From: G963422445 sp963422445
Lineage (GTDB): Bacteria > Pseudomonadota > Alphaproteobacteria > Thalassobaculales > Thalassobaculaceae
DNA: 64,000 bases
Assembly: GCA_963422445.2 (NCBI GenBank)
Contig: OY729512.2
Span: forward strand, 4,588,001 to 4,652,000
Direction of reading: 5' to 3'
Each line of letters opens with the position of its first letter. Position 1 is the stretch's first letter. Made by a program: the position numbers and the translations under genes. The notes under the pieces are model-generated. The model was given only the letters and a program-made list of their open reading frames with translations. It was not told the origin of the DNA and searched no databases. Shown here in pieces: positions 8,174 to 16,730 of this stretch.

Positions 8174-10522
8174 CTATCAATCTCCCACTGCTGAGAAGGT
8201 TCCGTTCATTGGATGTTGTCCCATGCGTTGATGAAGTCGATTCCGGCTTTGTATCGCTGCCATGCCTGCCAGATTTTCTCGGTTCCGGGGAGGGGCTGTT
8301 GCTTGCTGGGATGGAAGCCTGCGACGCGTGCGAGGTCGACCACGACGGTGCGGATGTCGGGAGGCTTGCCGGGCGGGGCGCGGATGATGCGATGGTATCT
8401 GAGCCAGACTTAGAGGACGTTGATTTCGTGTTCGGTGAAGAGCTCGCGCGCGGGCATGTGAGGCTTGTCGCGGGCGCGGCGTTCGAGGTCCATGACGCGC
8501 CATGCGGTGACGCCGTCGAAGGCGAGACACTTTCGCAGGTCGTCGGCGTCGTCGAGCCTGCGATCCTCGACGCGGGTGCCGACCTTGAGGATCCTGAAGT
8601 ATTCCTCGACGGTCCAGCGCGCCTCGTACCAGGCAACGATGCGCCGGGCGTTGTCGATGTCGGCCTCGCCCTCGGTGGTGAGCAAGAGCCAGTGGAGCGG
8701 CTTGCAGCGCTTCGGCGGGTCGGGTTCCTGGACCGAGACGGCGAGCATGGGCAGCGGCGCCTGGTTGGCCCTGTTCCTCGGCGGCGCGAGTTCGACGCCG
8801 GCGGCGCGCAGGTCGAGGCGGGCCTTGCGCCTGCGGCGTCTGCGGGGACCGCCGCAGGGGAGGCGTTCGATGGTTTTCGTCCCCAGCACCGGCTGCGCCG
8901 CCACGACGTCCCACAAGTCCGGTGTCTTGCCGTCGACGACAGCCCGGCGCTGCCGGCCGCGGTCGGAGCGGATCAACAGCCCGTCGCCGCTCTCGCGCGC
9001 CTTGCAGAACATCTCCCATATGTCGCCCTCACGGTCGCAGACCGTGACCACGCGGGTGTCGGGACAGGCCATCGCGAGCTGCCCGGCGCTCTCGAGCCCG
9101 CGCAGCCAGCGCACGCTCTCCGGCTCGGCCTCGCCGGCCGGGGCCGCGCCGTCGCGCTGGGTGGCGTTGAGTTCGAACACCCCGAGCGGACGCCGGGTTT
9201 CGCTGATCGCAAGCCCGACATGGGCGAGGATCCCCCTTGTTCCCGAGCCGCCGCCGCCGAGGTCCACCAGGCCCGTGGTCTTGCGGTGGCCGTTGTAGTT
9301 CAGCGTCGTGGTGTCCTGGATGGCGAGGACCACCGGCTCCAGCCGGCAGCGCTCGACCGTCGCCTCGCGGTGGGGTTGAAGAATGTCGTCCATCTTGATC
9401 CTGTCGTTGGACAGCAGCCGGTAGGCGGCCTTCTGCTCCGCCTCTGCGGGGAAGATCACGGGCAGGGACGCACCGGGGGCATTCTCCCATGCCCGGCCCA
9501 TCGCCAACAGCCGCTTGCGCAGGCGGCCGTCGGGATGCGAGCTGCGGCCGTACTCGAAGTCGGCCCAGTCCGCGCCTTTGACCCGGCAGGGCTCGGGCGT
9601 CGTGCCGAGGATGGGCGCCGGCTCCCGGCACAAGGCGTCCCGCCAGCCCTCGGCCAAGGGCTTGATCCACACCGATTTCGGCGCCGCCGCGCGGCGCCCC
9701 GGCGGAGACCCCGAGGTCCGCTCGGCGCAACACTTCCAGCCCGCCGCGCGGTAGCAGGTGCCGCGCCGCTCGGGACCCACATAAGTGTAGGCGGCCAACG
9801 GCACGGCCCCATGCGCCGCCGGCCAGTCGCCGGCCAGGCGCGCCGTCGACAGCGCCAGCACATGCGACGCCAGATTGGCGACCCGGACGCCGGGCAGCAG
9901 GAGAAAGCGATGCTGGTTGACCAGCTGCGTCAGGTTGGCGACCCGCGCCGCAGCCGACCAGCCGATGAAGGCGTCGCGGGCCGCCTGATGCCAGCTCGCG
10001 GCGCAGAAGCCGATGCCGCCAAGGCGGCCGTGAACCGACGAAACGATCCACCAGTTCAGCACCGCACCCGGCCTTCGCGACCACCCCTGCGGATGATGGC
10101 TCTCCATCATCTCCCGCCACGAGCGCTTGTCCGCCGCATCGCCGACCGGGACCAGCGTGACCGCCCCAAGCTCCGACAGCCCGCACCTCAGTTCCAGGTC
10201 CGGATAGCCCCGCTCGACCTCGCCGCCCACCGTTCCCGGCGTCCGGCACGGCATCGCCCGCGCCTCGGGCAACGAAATGCCCACCTTGTCCGCCAGCCGC
10301 GACAGAGCCTTGCTCGCTTGGGCAAGACACGGAACGCCCCGAGGGTTGCGCCAGTTCTCGCGCTCGCACAACTCGCGCGCCAGCGAATGGCGCGTCCGGC
10401 CCGTCTCGCCGGACGCCCCCTTCAGACACTCAATCGTCCCGGCGCTGAAATGCCGAAGCCCAATCTGCATGCCCAGAACATGCAGAACCGGCATTACCTT
10501 GTTAACTGTGTCCTATTGAAAG
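8174..10522 (-). mobile_element. Insertion element encoding a DruA(DUF4338)-Tn5/IS4 fusion transposase
   Basis: The boundaries are visible. The 9-mer GACGGGGAC occurs at 8165-8173 and again at 10523-10531, a direct repeat of the size made by IS4/Tn5-type transposases. Just inside, the ends read CTATCAAT (left) and CTTTCAAT (right, reverse complement), short inverted repeats with one mismatch. The 2349-bp interior holds one large minus-strand gene. Insertion was directly behind the TRAP permease and upstream of the gamma-glutamyltransferase gene, whose supply of upstream transcription may be affected. The repeat assignment is read from the sequence; the family call comes from the transposase. 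Confidence 0.75.
8410..10494 (-). CDS. DruA (DUF4338) domain fused to Tn5/IS4-family DDE transposase, cut by a C-terminal nonsense codon
   Basis: Residues about 10-290 match DUF4338/DruA, the family named from the Druantia anti-phage system: a helical N terminus (TRHSLARELCERENWRNPRG), then RDAFIGW, NQHRFLLLPGVRVANLASH and CYRAAGWKC. From about residue 308 a Tn5-like transposase follows, with its N-terminal DNA-binding segment (ADWADFEYG) and catalytic residues Asp394 (AIQDTTTLNY), Asp487 (VCDREGD) and Glu630 in an exact Y-(2)-R-(3)-E-(6)-K signature (Y623, R626, E630, K637). The frame stops at TAA 8410-8412, but the same frame continues for 67 more family-typical residues (VWLRYHRII to FINAWDNIQ) and ends at 8206-8208. 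The ancestral gene therefore spanned 8206-10494 and has lost the end that in Tn5 contributes to dimer contacts. The catalytic core is intact. Confidence 0.85.
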   Translation of the reverse strand: MPVLHVLGMQIGLRHFSAGTIECLKGASGETGRTRHSLARELCERENWRNPRGVPCLAQASKALSRLADKVGISLPEARAMPCRTPGTVGGEVERGYPDLELRCGLSELGAVTLVPVGDAADKRSWREMMESHHPQGWSRRPGAVLNWWIVSSVHGRLGGIGFCAASWHQAARDAFIGWSAAARVANLTQLVNQHRFLLLPGVRVANLASHVLALSTARLAGDWPAAHGAVPLAAYTYVGPERRGTCYRAAGWKCCAERTSGSPPGRRAAAPKSVWIKPLAEGWRDALCREPAPILGTTPEPCRVKGADWADFEYGRSSHPDGRLRKRLLAMGRAWENAPGASLPVIFPAEAEQKAAYRLLSNDRIKMDDILQPHREATVERCRLEPVVLAIQDTTTLNYNGHRKTTGLVDLGGGGSGTRGILAHVGLAISETRRPLGVFELNATQRDGAAPAGEAEPESVRWLRGLESAGQLAMACPDTRVVTVCDREGDIWEMFCKARESGDGLLIRSDRGRQRRAVVDGKTPDLWDVVAAQPVLGTKTIERLPCGGPRRRRRRKARLDLRAAGVELAPPRNRANQAPLPMLAVSVQEPDPPKRCKPLHWLLLTTEGEADIDNARRIVAWYEARWTVEEYFRILKVGTRVEDRRLDDADDLRKCLAFDGVTAWRVMDLERRARDKPHMPARELFTEHEINVL

Positions 10523-10633
10523 GACGGGGACGGGGCCCGGCGCATGCTTGCATTTGCCTGCCGTTCCGGTCATTTCTGCCGGATAACGGCATCGGGCAAT
10601 ACCTGATCCGCCGGGGACCGGAGACAATGCGTC

Positions 10634-12214
10634 ATGCGTAATCTGCAACATCCAGGTCGTTCACCCGTCATCGCCCCCGAAGCGATGGTCGCTACAAGCC
10701 ACCCTCTGGCAAGCCAGGTCGGGATCGACATCCTCAAGTCCGGCGGCAATGCCATTGACGCCGCAATCGCAGCTTGCGCCACACTTTGCGTCGTCGAGCC
10801 GGCGATGACTGGTATCGGTGGTGACTGCTTCGCGCTCTATGCTCCGAATGGCGTAACCGAACCGATCGCCCTGAACGGGTCGGGCCGGGCTCCGCGGGCC
10901 GCCAGTACGGACGCCTTGCGCGAATGCGGCGTCTCGGCCATCGAAGTCCAGAGTCCGCATGCCGTAACCGTCCCGGGCGCGATCGCCGCCTGGACCATGC
11001 TGAACACCGATTATGGGCGCAAGGGTATGGACGAACTGCTCGCTCCGGCAATCCATTATGCCGAGGACGGTTTTCCGGTCGCTCATCGCGTCGGCGTCGA
11101 CTGGATCGGTCTTGTTCCAAAGCTGATGGCCGATCCCGACTCGGCCAGGCTCATGACGGTCAATGGCCGGGCGCCGGCGATAGGCAGCATGTTCCGGCAA
11201 CCCGAACTCGCCGCGACCCTGCGCCTGATCGCCGCCGGCGGCCGCGACGCGTTTTATCTCGGCACCGTCGCCGAGGACATTGTCCGCAAGCTGAACCGGA
11301 TCGGCGGGCTGCATACTCTCGAAGATTTCGCCGAGGCAAAAGCAGAATATGTCACGCCGATCTCGACCGTCTACAAAGACCATCGAATCCACGAGTGCCC
11401 ACCCAACGGGCAGGGCATCTGCGCCTTGATGATGCTGAACATCCTTGCCCGTCACGATTACGCGGTACTTTCGGAGGTCGAGCGGGTCCATCTGACGGCC
11501 GAGGCTGCCAAACTCGCATATCACCAGCGCGACCGCCATATCAGCGATCCCGCGTTCGCGGACATCCCGGTCGAATGGCTGCTCTCGAACGACCATGCCG
11601 CGGCACTCGACGCAATGATCGATACGACCCGGGCAACAACGGTTCCGGCGTCGGATTTCCCAAGTCATGACGACACGACCTATCTCTGTTGTGTCGACCG
11701 TGACGGAAACGCGATCTCATTCATCAACTCCCTGTTCTCCGGTTTTGGGACAGGCATCATTGCGCCCGGATCAGGCGTGATGCTGCAAAACCGCGGATCT
11801 TCCTTCCGCGTTGATCCGGATCATGTGAACCGGATCGAAGGCGGCAAGCGTCCGATGCACACCATCATTCCGGGCATGGTCACTCGAAACGGCCAGATTG
11901 TGGCCCCATTCGGGATCATGGGCGGACAGTACCAGTCAACCGGTCACGCGAGTCTGCTGACCCATGTCATCGACCGCGGGCTCGATATACAGGACGCGCT
12001 TGATCAACCGCGCAGCTTCGCTGTCGACGATGTCCTGCAGGTCGAAGACGGGTTCGCGCCGGAAACCTGTGACCGGCTCACGGCTATGGGCCATGACCTC
12101 GAACATGTCGAGACACCTCTAGGCGGGGGCCAGGGCATCTGGATTGATCACGGGAGCGGGACGCTGACCGGCGGCTCGGATCCGCGCAAGGACGGTTGCG
12201 CCATCGGCTATTAG
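10634..12214 (+). CDS. ggt: Gamma-glutamyltransferase family protein
   Basis: A 526-residue Ntn-hydrolase of the gamma-glutamyltranspeptidase family, which cleaves gamma-glutamyl amides such as glutathione; some relatives are oxamate or acylase enzymes. Family features are the N-terminal VATSHPLASQVGIDILKSGGNAIDAAIA, EPAMTGIGGDCF, and the autoprocessing and nucleophile threonine in HDDTTYLCCVDRDGN, which starts the small subunit near residue 345. ALDQPRSF and the glycine-rich LGGGQ follow near the end. There is no clear signal peptide, so it may be cytoplasmic. Its stop overlaps the stop of the convergent DMT gene by 4 bp. The upstream neighbour is the DruA-Tn5 element. The exact substrate is uncertain. 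Confidence 0.88.
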   Translation: MRNLQHPGRSPVIAPEAMVATSHPLASQVGIDILKSGGNAIDAAIAACATLCVVEPAMTGIGGDCFALYAPNGVTEPIALNGSGRAPRAASTDALRECGVSAIEVQSPHAVTVPGAIAAWTMLNTDYGRKGMDELLAPAIHYAEDGFPVAHRVGVDWIGLVPKLMADPDSARLMTVNGRAPAIGSMFRQPELAATLRLIAAGGRDAFYLGTVAEDIVRKLNRIGGLHTLEDFAEAKAEYVTPISTVYKDHRIHECPPNGQGICALMMLNILARHDYAVLSEVERVHLTAEAAKLAYHQRDRHISDPAFADIPVEWLLSNDHAAALDAMIDTTRATTVPASDFPSHDDTTYLCCVDRDGNAISFINSLFSGFGTGIIAPGSGVMLQNRGSSFRVDPDHVNRIEGGKRPMHTIIPGMVTRNGQIVAPFGIMGGQYQSTGHASLLTHVIDRGLDIQDALDQPRSFAVDDVLQVEDGFAPETCDRLTAMGHDLEHVETPLGGGQGIWIDHGSGTLTGGSDPRKDGCAIGY

Positions 12215-13119
12215 CCGGCATTGGCATGCTCTCGGGTCTTGCCAGCAATCGCCAGCCTTTCATGATGCCAAGCATAGAGGCCGCCACCAACGATCACCAG
12301 CGCTCCAATCGTGGTCAACCGATCGGGCAGATCACCGAACACGAGATAACCGAGCATCGTGGCCCACACCAGCATCGTGTAATTGAACGGCTGCAGGGTA
12401 CTGGCTGACGCGTAGTGGAGCGAAAGGATGATACAGACATGAGCCATCGTTCCGGTCAGACCGGCGCCCGCGAGCCAGAACCAGTCGCCAGGAGTCGGGT
12501 CGATCCAGAAGAAGGGGACAATAAGGCTCAGGGAGGCAAGTCCGACCACGCCAGTATAGAACAGCGTCGTATCCGGCGGATCGTCACGGCTGATCACCTT
12601 GGTCAGTATGGTGTATGCAGCGAAGAGGATCGCGGAACAGAATGGAACCAGAGATGCCGGGTCGAACACCCCGACACCTGGCCTGAGAATGATGATCATT
12701 CCGGTAAAGCCGACAGCAACGGCAGCCCAGCGGCGCGCGCCGACCACTTCGCCCAGCAACGGCGCGGACGCGGCGGTAATCAGTAGCGGCGCGATCGCCA
12801 TCACCGAATGGGCATCGGCCATCGGCATCAGACCAAGAGACGTCACGAAGAAGAAATTCGCGGTGTTGAGAGTCAGCGCGCGAATGACCTGCAGGACCGG
12901 CCGCTTGACCAGAAACCGCGATCCGGCAGGCCGGCGCATGACCATGACTGTCCCCATCGCCGCGAAAATCAGATAACGGACCCACAGGATCTGGATCACC
13001 GCGATTCCAACGGTCAGATGCTTAGCCATGGCATCGGAACTGGCGAGAATGATCATTCCGGCGATCATGACGGTGATGCCGAAGGCCGGACGAGCAGCGT
13101 GCGTGGAACTCTGAGCCAA
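12211..13119 (-). CDS. DMT superfamily transporter (EamA/RhaT family)
   Basis: A protein of about 302 residues with roughly ten hydrophobic segments in two EamA repeats, a drug/metabolite exporter fold in the inner membrane. Recognisable parts are MIAGMIILASSDAMAKHL, ILWVRYLIFAAMG and the second-repeat PFNYTMLVWATMLGYLVFGDLPD. A TTG start at 13119 is preferred because GGAGATAGG lies just upstream; the frame can extend to a GTG at 13176, which has no ribosome-binding site. It is convergent with ggt and divergent from the cyclase gene, sharing about 185 bp with it. The substrate is unknown; amino acids and metabolites are common in the family. Confidence 0.87.
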   Translation of the reverse strand: MAQSSTHAARPAFGITVMIAGMIILASSDAMAKHLTVGIAVIQILWVRYLIFAAMGTVMVMRRPAGSRFLVKRPVLQVIRALTLNTANFFFVTSLGLMPMADAHSVMAIAPLLITAASAPLLGEVVGARRWAAVAVGFTGMIIILRPGVGVFDPASLVPFCSAILFAAYTILTKVISRDDPPDTTLFYTGVVGLASLSLIVPFFWIDPTPGDWFWLAGAGLTGTMAHVCIILSLHYASASTLQPFNYTMLVWATMLGYLVFGDLPDRLTTIGALVIVGGGLYAWHHERLAIAGKTREHANAG

Positions 13120-13303
13120 AATTCCTATCTCCAGACGGATATCTGACGGCCACGGACACGACACCGCCGTGCTCACAACAATAGCCGCTTGTCACTCCGG
13201 CGGCGACACCGGACAATTCCACAATCGACAATCTGATCCGGATCAAGTCGCGTCGGCCTGCACGGCACGCCGGCATCCGGACCGCAAACGTAGGGAGCAG
13301 ACC

Positions 13304-14350
13304 TTGGCAGTTCGCTGGAAAAATCGCCCGGAAGGGTCGAACTGGGGCGCGTTTGGCGATGACGATCAGAAAGGGCGCCTCAATCTTCTGACTTCGGAGC
13401 GGGTTCTCCGCGCCGTCCGCGAAGTGGCGACCGGGGAGCGGTTCTGCCTTTCGTTGCCGCTCGACTATCCAGGTGGCCGCCTGCTGAATCCGCGGCGTTT
13501 CCCGCCCCGACTTTTCACCACGCAACGCGGCGGACTGGCGAATTTCAACCTGCCGCTGCATATCACGGATCCGCGGCTGACCGATGTCGTCTGTGACGAC
13601 GCTGCTCTGATCTGCCTGCAATACTCGACCCAGTGGGACAGCCTCTGCCATGTCGGTGGCTGGTTCGACGCCGATGGCGATGGCGAACCCGAAATTGTCT
13701 ATTACAATGGCTGGCGCGCCGACGACCATGTGGTCGGGCCGGCCGAAAACCGCGCTGGCGACGAATTTACCCGGTTTGAAGGATCGCAGGCGCGGGCCCT
13801 CGGTATCGAGAACATGGCGGAGGCGTGCGTTCAGGGACGCGGCGTGCTGATCGATCTCGAGCGGCGCCATGGCCGCAACCGGGTTCTGGTTGGCCATGAC
13901 GAACTGATGGAAATCATGGCTGAGGATGGCATAACGGTCGAAGAAGGTGACATGGTCTGCTTCCATACCGGCTTTGCCCAGGGCCTTATCGATATGGCAA
14001 AAGCTCCGAACGAACGCGATCTTCATAACACCTACGCGTGCCTCGACGGCCGTGACCCGAAGCTGCACGACTGGATCCGCGACAGCGGTGTGGCCGTGAT
14101 GATCGCCGACAACTATGGCATCGAGGATGTTGCAACGCCGCTGCCGGCCGGCAGCGGACCGGTCGCGATGCTGCCATTGCACGAATTGTGCCTGTTCAAG
14201 CTTGGCATCCATATCGGCGAAATGTTTTATCTGACACCGCTTCGAGACCGGCTTCGTGAACTTGACCGGTGCCGTTTCCTGCTGACGGCGCCACCGTTGC
14301 GCCTGCCCGGCGCGGTGGGCTCGCCGCCTGCGCCCATCGCCACACTCTGA
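13304..14350 (+). CDS. Cyclase family protein (kynurenine-formamidase-like metal hydrolase)
   Basis: A PF04199-type metal-dependent hydrolase of 348 residues. The family core is visible as FNLPLHITDPRLTDVVCDD, the metal-site segment STQWDSLCHVGGWFDADG (a variant of the HxGxHxD motif) and GVLIDLERRHG, followed by VCFHTGFAQ and MIADNYGIEDV. Members hydrolyse N-formyl or lactone-type bonds. The start is TTG at 13304, chosen because AGGGAG lies at 13292 and the protein then begins AVRWKNRPEGSNWG, typical of longer members; the reading frame has no better start. It is followed after 33 bp by an acyl-CoA synthetase gene on the same strand, so they probably form an operon. The substrate is unknown. 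Confidence 0.85.
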   Translation: MAVRWKNRPEGSNWGAFGDDDQKGRLNLLTSERVLRAVREVATGERFCLSLPLDYPGGRLLNPRRFPPRLFTTQRGGLANFNLPLHITDPRLTDVVCDDAALICLQYSTQWDSLCHVGGWFDADGDGEPEIVYYNGWRADDHVVGPAENRAGDEFTRFEGSQARALGIENMAEACVQGRGVLIDLERRHGRNRVLVGHDELMEIMAEDGITVEEGDMVCFHTGFAQGLIDMAKAPNERDLHNTYACLDGRDPKLHDWIRDSGVAVMIADNYGIEDVATPLPAGSGPVAMLPLHELCLFKLGIHIGEMFYLTPLRDRLRELDRCRFLLTAPPLRLPGAVGSPPAPIATL

Positions 14351-14383
14351 ACCCGTCCGTCGCAACAACAGATCCGAGATCCC

Positions 14384-16510
14384 ATGAGCACTCAACAAGC
14401 CATGGTCCGGCGCCCGCTGGCCAAACTGCTGGATCCAAAGTCCGTCGCCATCATCGGCGCGTCGGACAACCCGGCCCGGATTGGCGGCCGGCCGCTGCAT
14501 TTTCTTTTGAACGGCGGCTTCGAAGGCCCGATCTATGCAGTCAATGCCAATCGCGACACGGTGCAGGGGATCAAGGCCTACAAATCGATCCTCGATATCC
14601 CCGGCCAGGTCGACGCCGTGGTCGTATCGGTCCCGGCGGCGGTCGTGGTTCAGACGGTCGAGGACTGCGCCAGCAAGGGCGTTGGCGCAGCGGTGATCTT
14701 CAGTTCGGGTTTTGCCGAACAGGATGACGAAGGCGCGGCGTGGCAGGACCAGTTGACGGAAATCTCCCGGCGCACCGGCATCCGGCTGCTCGGGCCAAAT
14801 TGTCTGGGCGCCTTCAACGCTCGGACCGGCTGGCTCGCGACGTTTACCTCGACGGTCGAACAATACCCGGTACAGCCCGGTCCGATCGCGATCGCCAGTC
14901 AGAGCGGAGCGTTCGGCAGTCACCTTTATACTGTGGCGGCAAAACGCGGCATCCGCTGCACATACTGGGTGACCACCGGAAACGAGGCCGATGTCGAATT
15001 GTCGGAATGCATTGCCTATTACGCTCGGTCCAGCGAGGTCAGGGTGATCGCGGTCTATGCCGAAGGCGTGCGGAATGGTCCAGGCCTGCGCGACGCCCTG
15101 GAAATCGCTTATGGCGCAGGCAAACCGGTCATTTTCCAGAAGGTCGGGCGAAGTTCTGTCGGGGCCGAAGCGGCAGCCTCGCACACCGCGTCCCTGGCGG
15201 GGGCAGATTCGGTCTATGACGCATTGTTCAGACAGTTCGGGGTATTTCGGGTCGATTCGATTGAGGAACTGCTCGACATTGCCCTCGCCTGCCAGGCTGG
15301 CGCCATGCCACGCGGCAACAAGATCGGGCTGATGACGATTTCCGGCGGCGCTGGGGTCCAGATGGCGGATACCGCGGAGGATTGCGGCCTCGATGTCGCG
15401 CCGATGCCGGATGACCAGCAGCAATATCTGAAGGAGTTGATTCCATTTGCGGGCGTCCGCAATCCGGTCGACATCACTGCACAGGCGCTGAATGACTTCA
15501 GCCTGATCCAGAAATTCATGGAAAGCATGCTCGACAAGGGCGAATACGATTCGGTGATTGCCTTCTTCACCGTCGCCGCCGGATCCCGGATGATGTCCGA
15601 AAGGCTGATCGAGACGTTGCGCGAAATTCGCCGCAAATATGCCAATGTCCCGATGGTGCTTTCGATCGTCGCCTCGGAGGAGATCGTCCGAAACTATGAA
15701 GCCGCCGGTTACACGGTGCTGGAGGACCCGGCTCGGGCTGTACGGGCGGCGGCCGCGCTGGTGCATTTCGGGACTACCTTCGAGCGCGGCCTGGGGGCTG
15801 CACCGCCGGCGCTCCCGGCTGGCGCCTTGCCGGCACCGGATGGTGTGGTTGGCGAAGCTGAGGCACGTCGGGTCCTGGCGGCGGCTGGGATTCCCATGGC
15901 CGGAAGCGATCTCGCAGCAACGGCCGGCGAAGCGGTTGCTGCCTGGCGTTCGATCGGCGGCCCGGTGGCGATGAAGATCGTATCGCCCGAAATCCTGCAC
16001 AAGACGGAAATCGGCGGCGTTCGGCTTGATGTCGACAGCGCCGACGATGTCGCCGGATCGTTCGACGCCATCATGGCGGCTGCGCGGCGAAGCCATCCCG
16101 AGGCGAATCTCGAAGGCGTTCTGGTCTCGGAGATGGTCAGTGGCGGCGTTGAAACCGTACTTGGGGTCGTCAATGACCCGGTTCTAGGCCCGGCCGTGAT
16201 GTTCGGTCTCGGTGGCGTCTTTGTCGAGGTCCTCGGCGACGTGACGTTCCGGCTAGCGCCTTTCGGTATCGACGAAGCACACCGCATGATCAATGAGATC
16301 AAGGGCATCAAGATGCTGCATGGCGCCCGCGGCGCGCCAGCAGCGGATATCAACGCCCTCGCAGATGCGCTGGTCAGTTTGTCGGTCTTTGCGGCTGCCA
16401 ATGCCGAACGGATTTCCAGTATCGATGTCAACCCGTTTCTCGTCATGGAAAAAGGCGCGATTGCGGTAGACACCCTGTTCGTTCCCGCCTCTCGCGTCGA
16501 GAATCCCTGA
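14384..16510 (+). CDS. NDP-forming acyl-CoA synthetase (acetate-CoA ligase family)
   Basis: A 708-residue fused ligase that activates a carboxylic acid with CoA and ATP via a phosphohistidine. The N-terminal CoA-binding domain has SVAIIGASDNPARIGG. The succinyl-CoA-ligase-like middle contains LLGPNCLGAFN and SQSGAFGSH, and the C-terminal ATP-grasp domain begins at VGEAEARRVLAAAGIPMAG with the K in AMKIVSPEILHKTEIGGV. Length matches the fused alpha-beta form common in Alphaproteobacteria for acids such as pimeloyl or aromatic compounds. It is co-directional with the cyclase gene 33 bp upstream, which could supply its acid substrate. Intact; it is the last intact gene before the IS island. Confidence 0.88.
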   Translation: MSTQQAMVRRPLAKLLDPKSVAIIGASDNPARIGGRPLHFLLNGGFEGPIYAVNANRDTVQGIKAYKSILDIPGQVDAVVVSVPAAVVVQTVEDCASKGVGAAVIFSSGFAEQDDEGAAWQDQLTEISRRTGIRLLGPNCLGAFNARTGWLATFTSTVEQYPVQPGPIAIASQSGAFGSHLYTVAAKRGIRCTYWVTTGNEADVELSECIAYYARSSEVRVIAVYAEGVRNGPGLRDALEIAYGAGKPVIFQKVGRSSVGAEAAASHTASLAGADSVYDALFRQFGVFRVDSIEELLDIALACQAGAMPRGNKIGLMTISGGAGVQMADTAEDCGLDVAPMPDDQQQYLKELIPFAGVRNPVDITAQALNDFSLIQKFMESMLDKGEYDSVIAFFTVAAGSRMMSERLIETLREIRRKYANVPMVLSIVASEEIVRNYEAAGYTVLEDPARAVRAAAALVHFGTTFERGLGAAPPALPAGALPAPDGVVGEAEARRVLAAAGIPMAGSDLAATAGEAVAAWRSIGGPVAMKIVSPEILHKTEIGGVRLDVDSADDVAGSFDAIMAAARRSHPEANLEGVLVSEMVSGGVETVLGVVNDPVLGPAVMFGLGGVFVEVLGDVTFRLAPFGIDEAHRMINEIKGIKMLHGARGAPAADINALADALVSLSVFAAANAERISSIDVNPFLVMEKGAIAVDTLFVPASRVENP

Positions 16511-16730
16511 AGCGGCCGGTGGTCACGGGAATGGGGTCTGACATGGGCAGACTCCAGAATACGAGAAGGCATCACGCCCGGAGTCTGCATCGGTGCAAAT
16601 CGGAGCAGAAGGGAAAAACCATGCGCGCGGTGGCCCGCGGAAGCGTGAACGATTCCCGTTAACCGATTTCCATCTGTCGAAGTTGACAGGTTTTGACTCG
16701 TCGGCAATGTTGTTGCGATAGATACCTAAA

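Noticed and set aside
8206..10494. A complete Druantia defence system
   Set aside because: Only DruA domains are present, each tied to a transposase; no DruB-E-like genes or helicase are visible in the window.
8209..10641. A plus-strand open frame of about 810 codons
   Set aside because: It runs antisense to the DruA-Tn5 transposase, and its composition is the mirror of that gene; a shadow.
13022..16096. A minus-strand open frame of about 1000 codons
   Set aside because: It is antisense to the cyclase and acyl-CoA synthetase genes; a GC-rich shadow.
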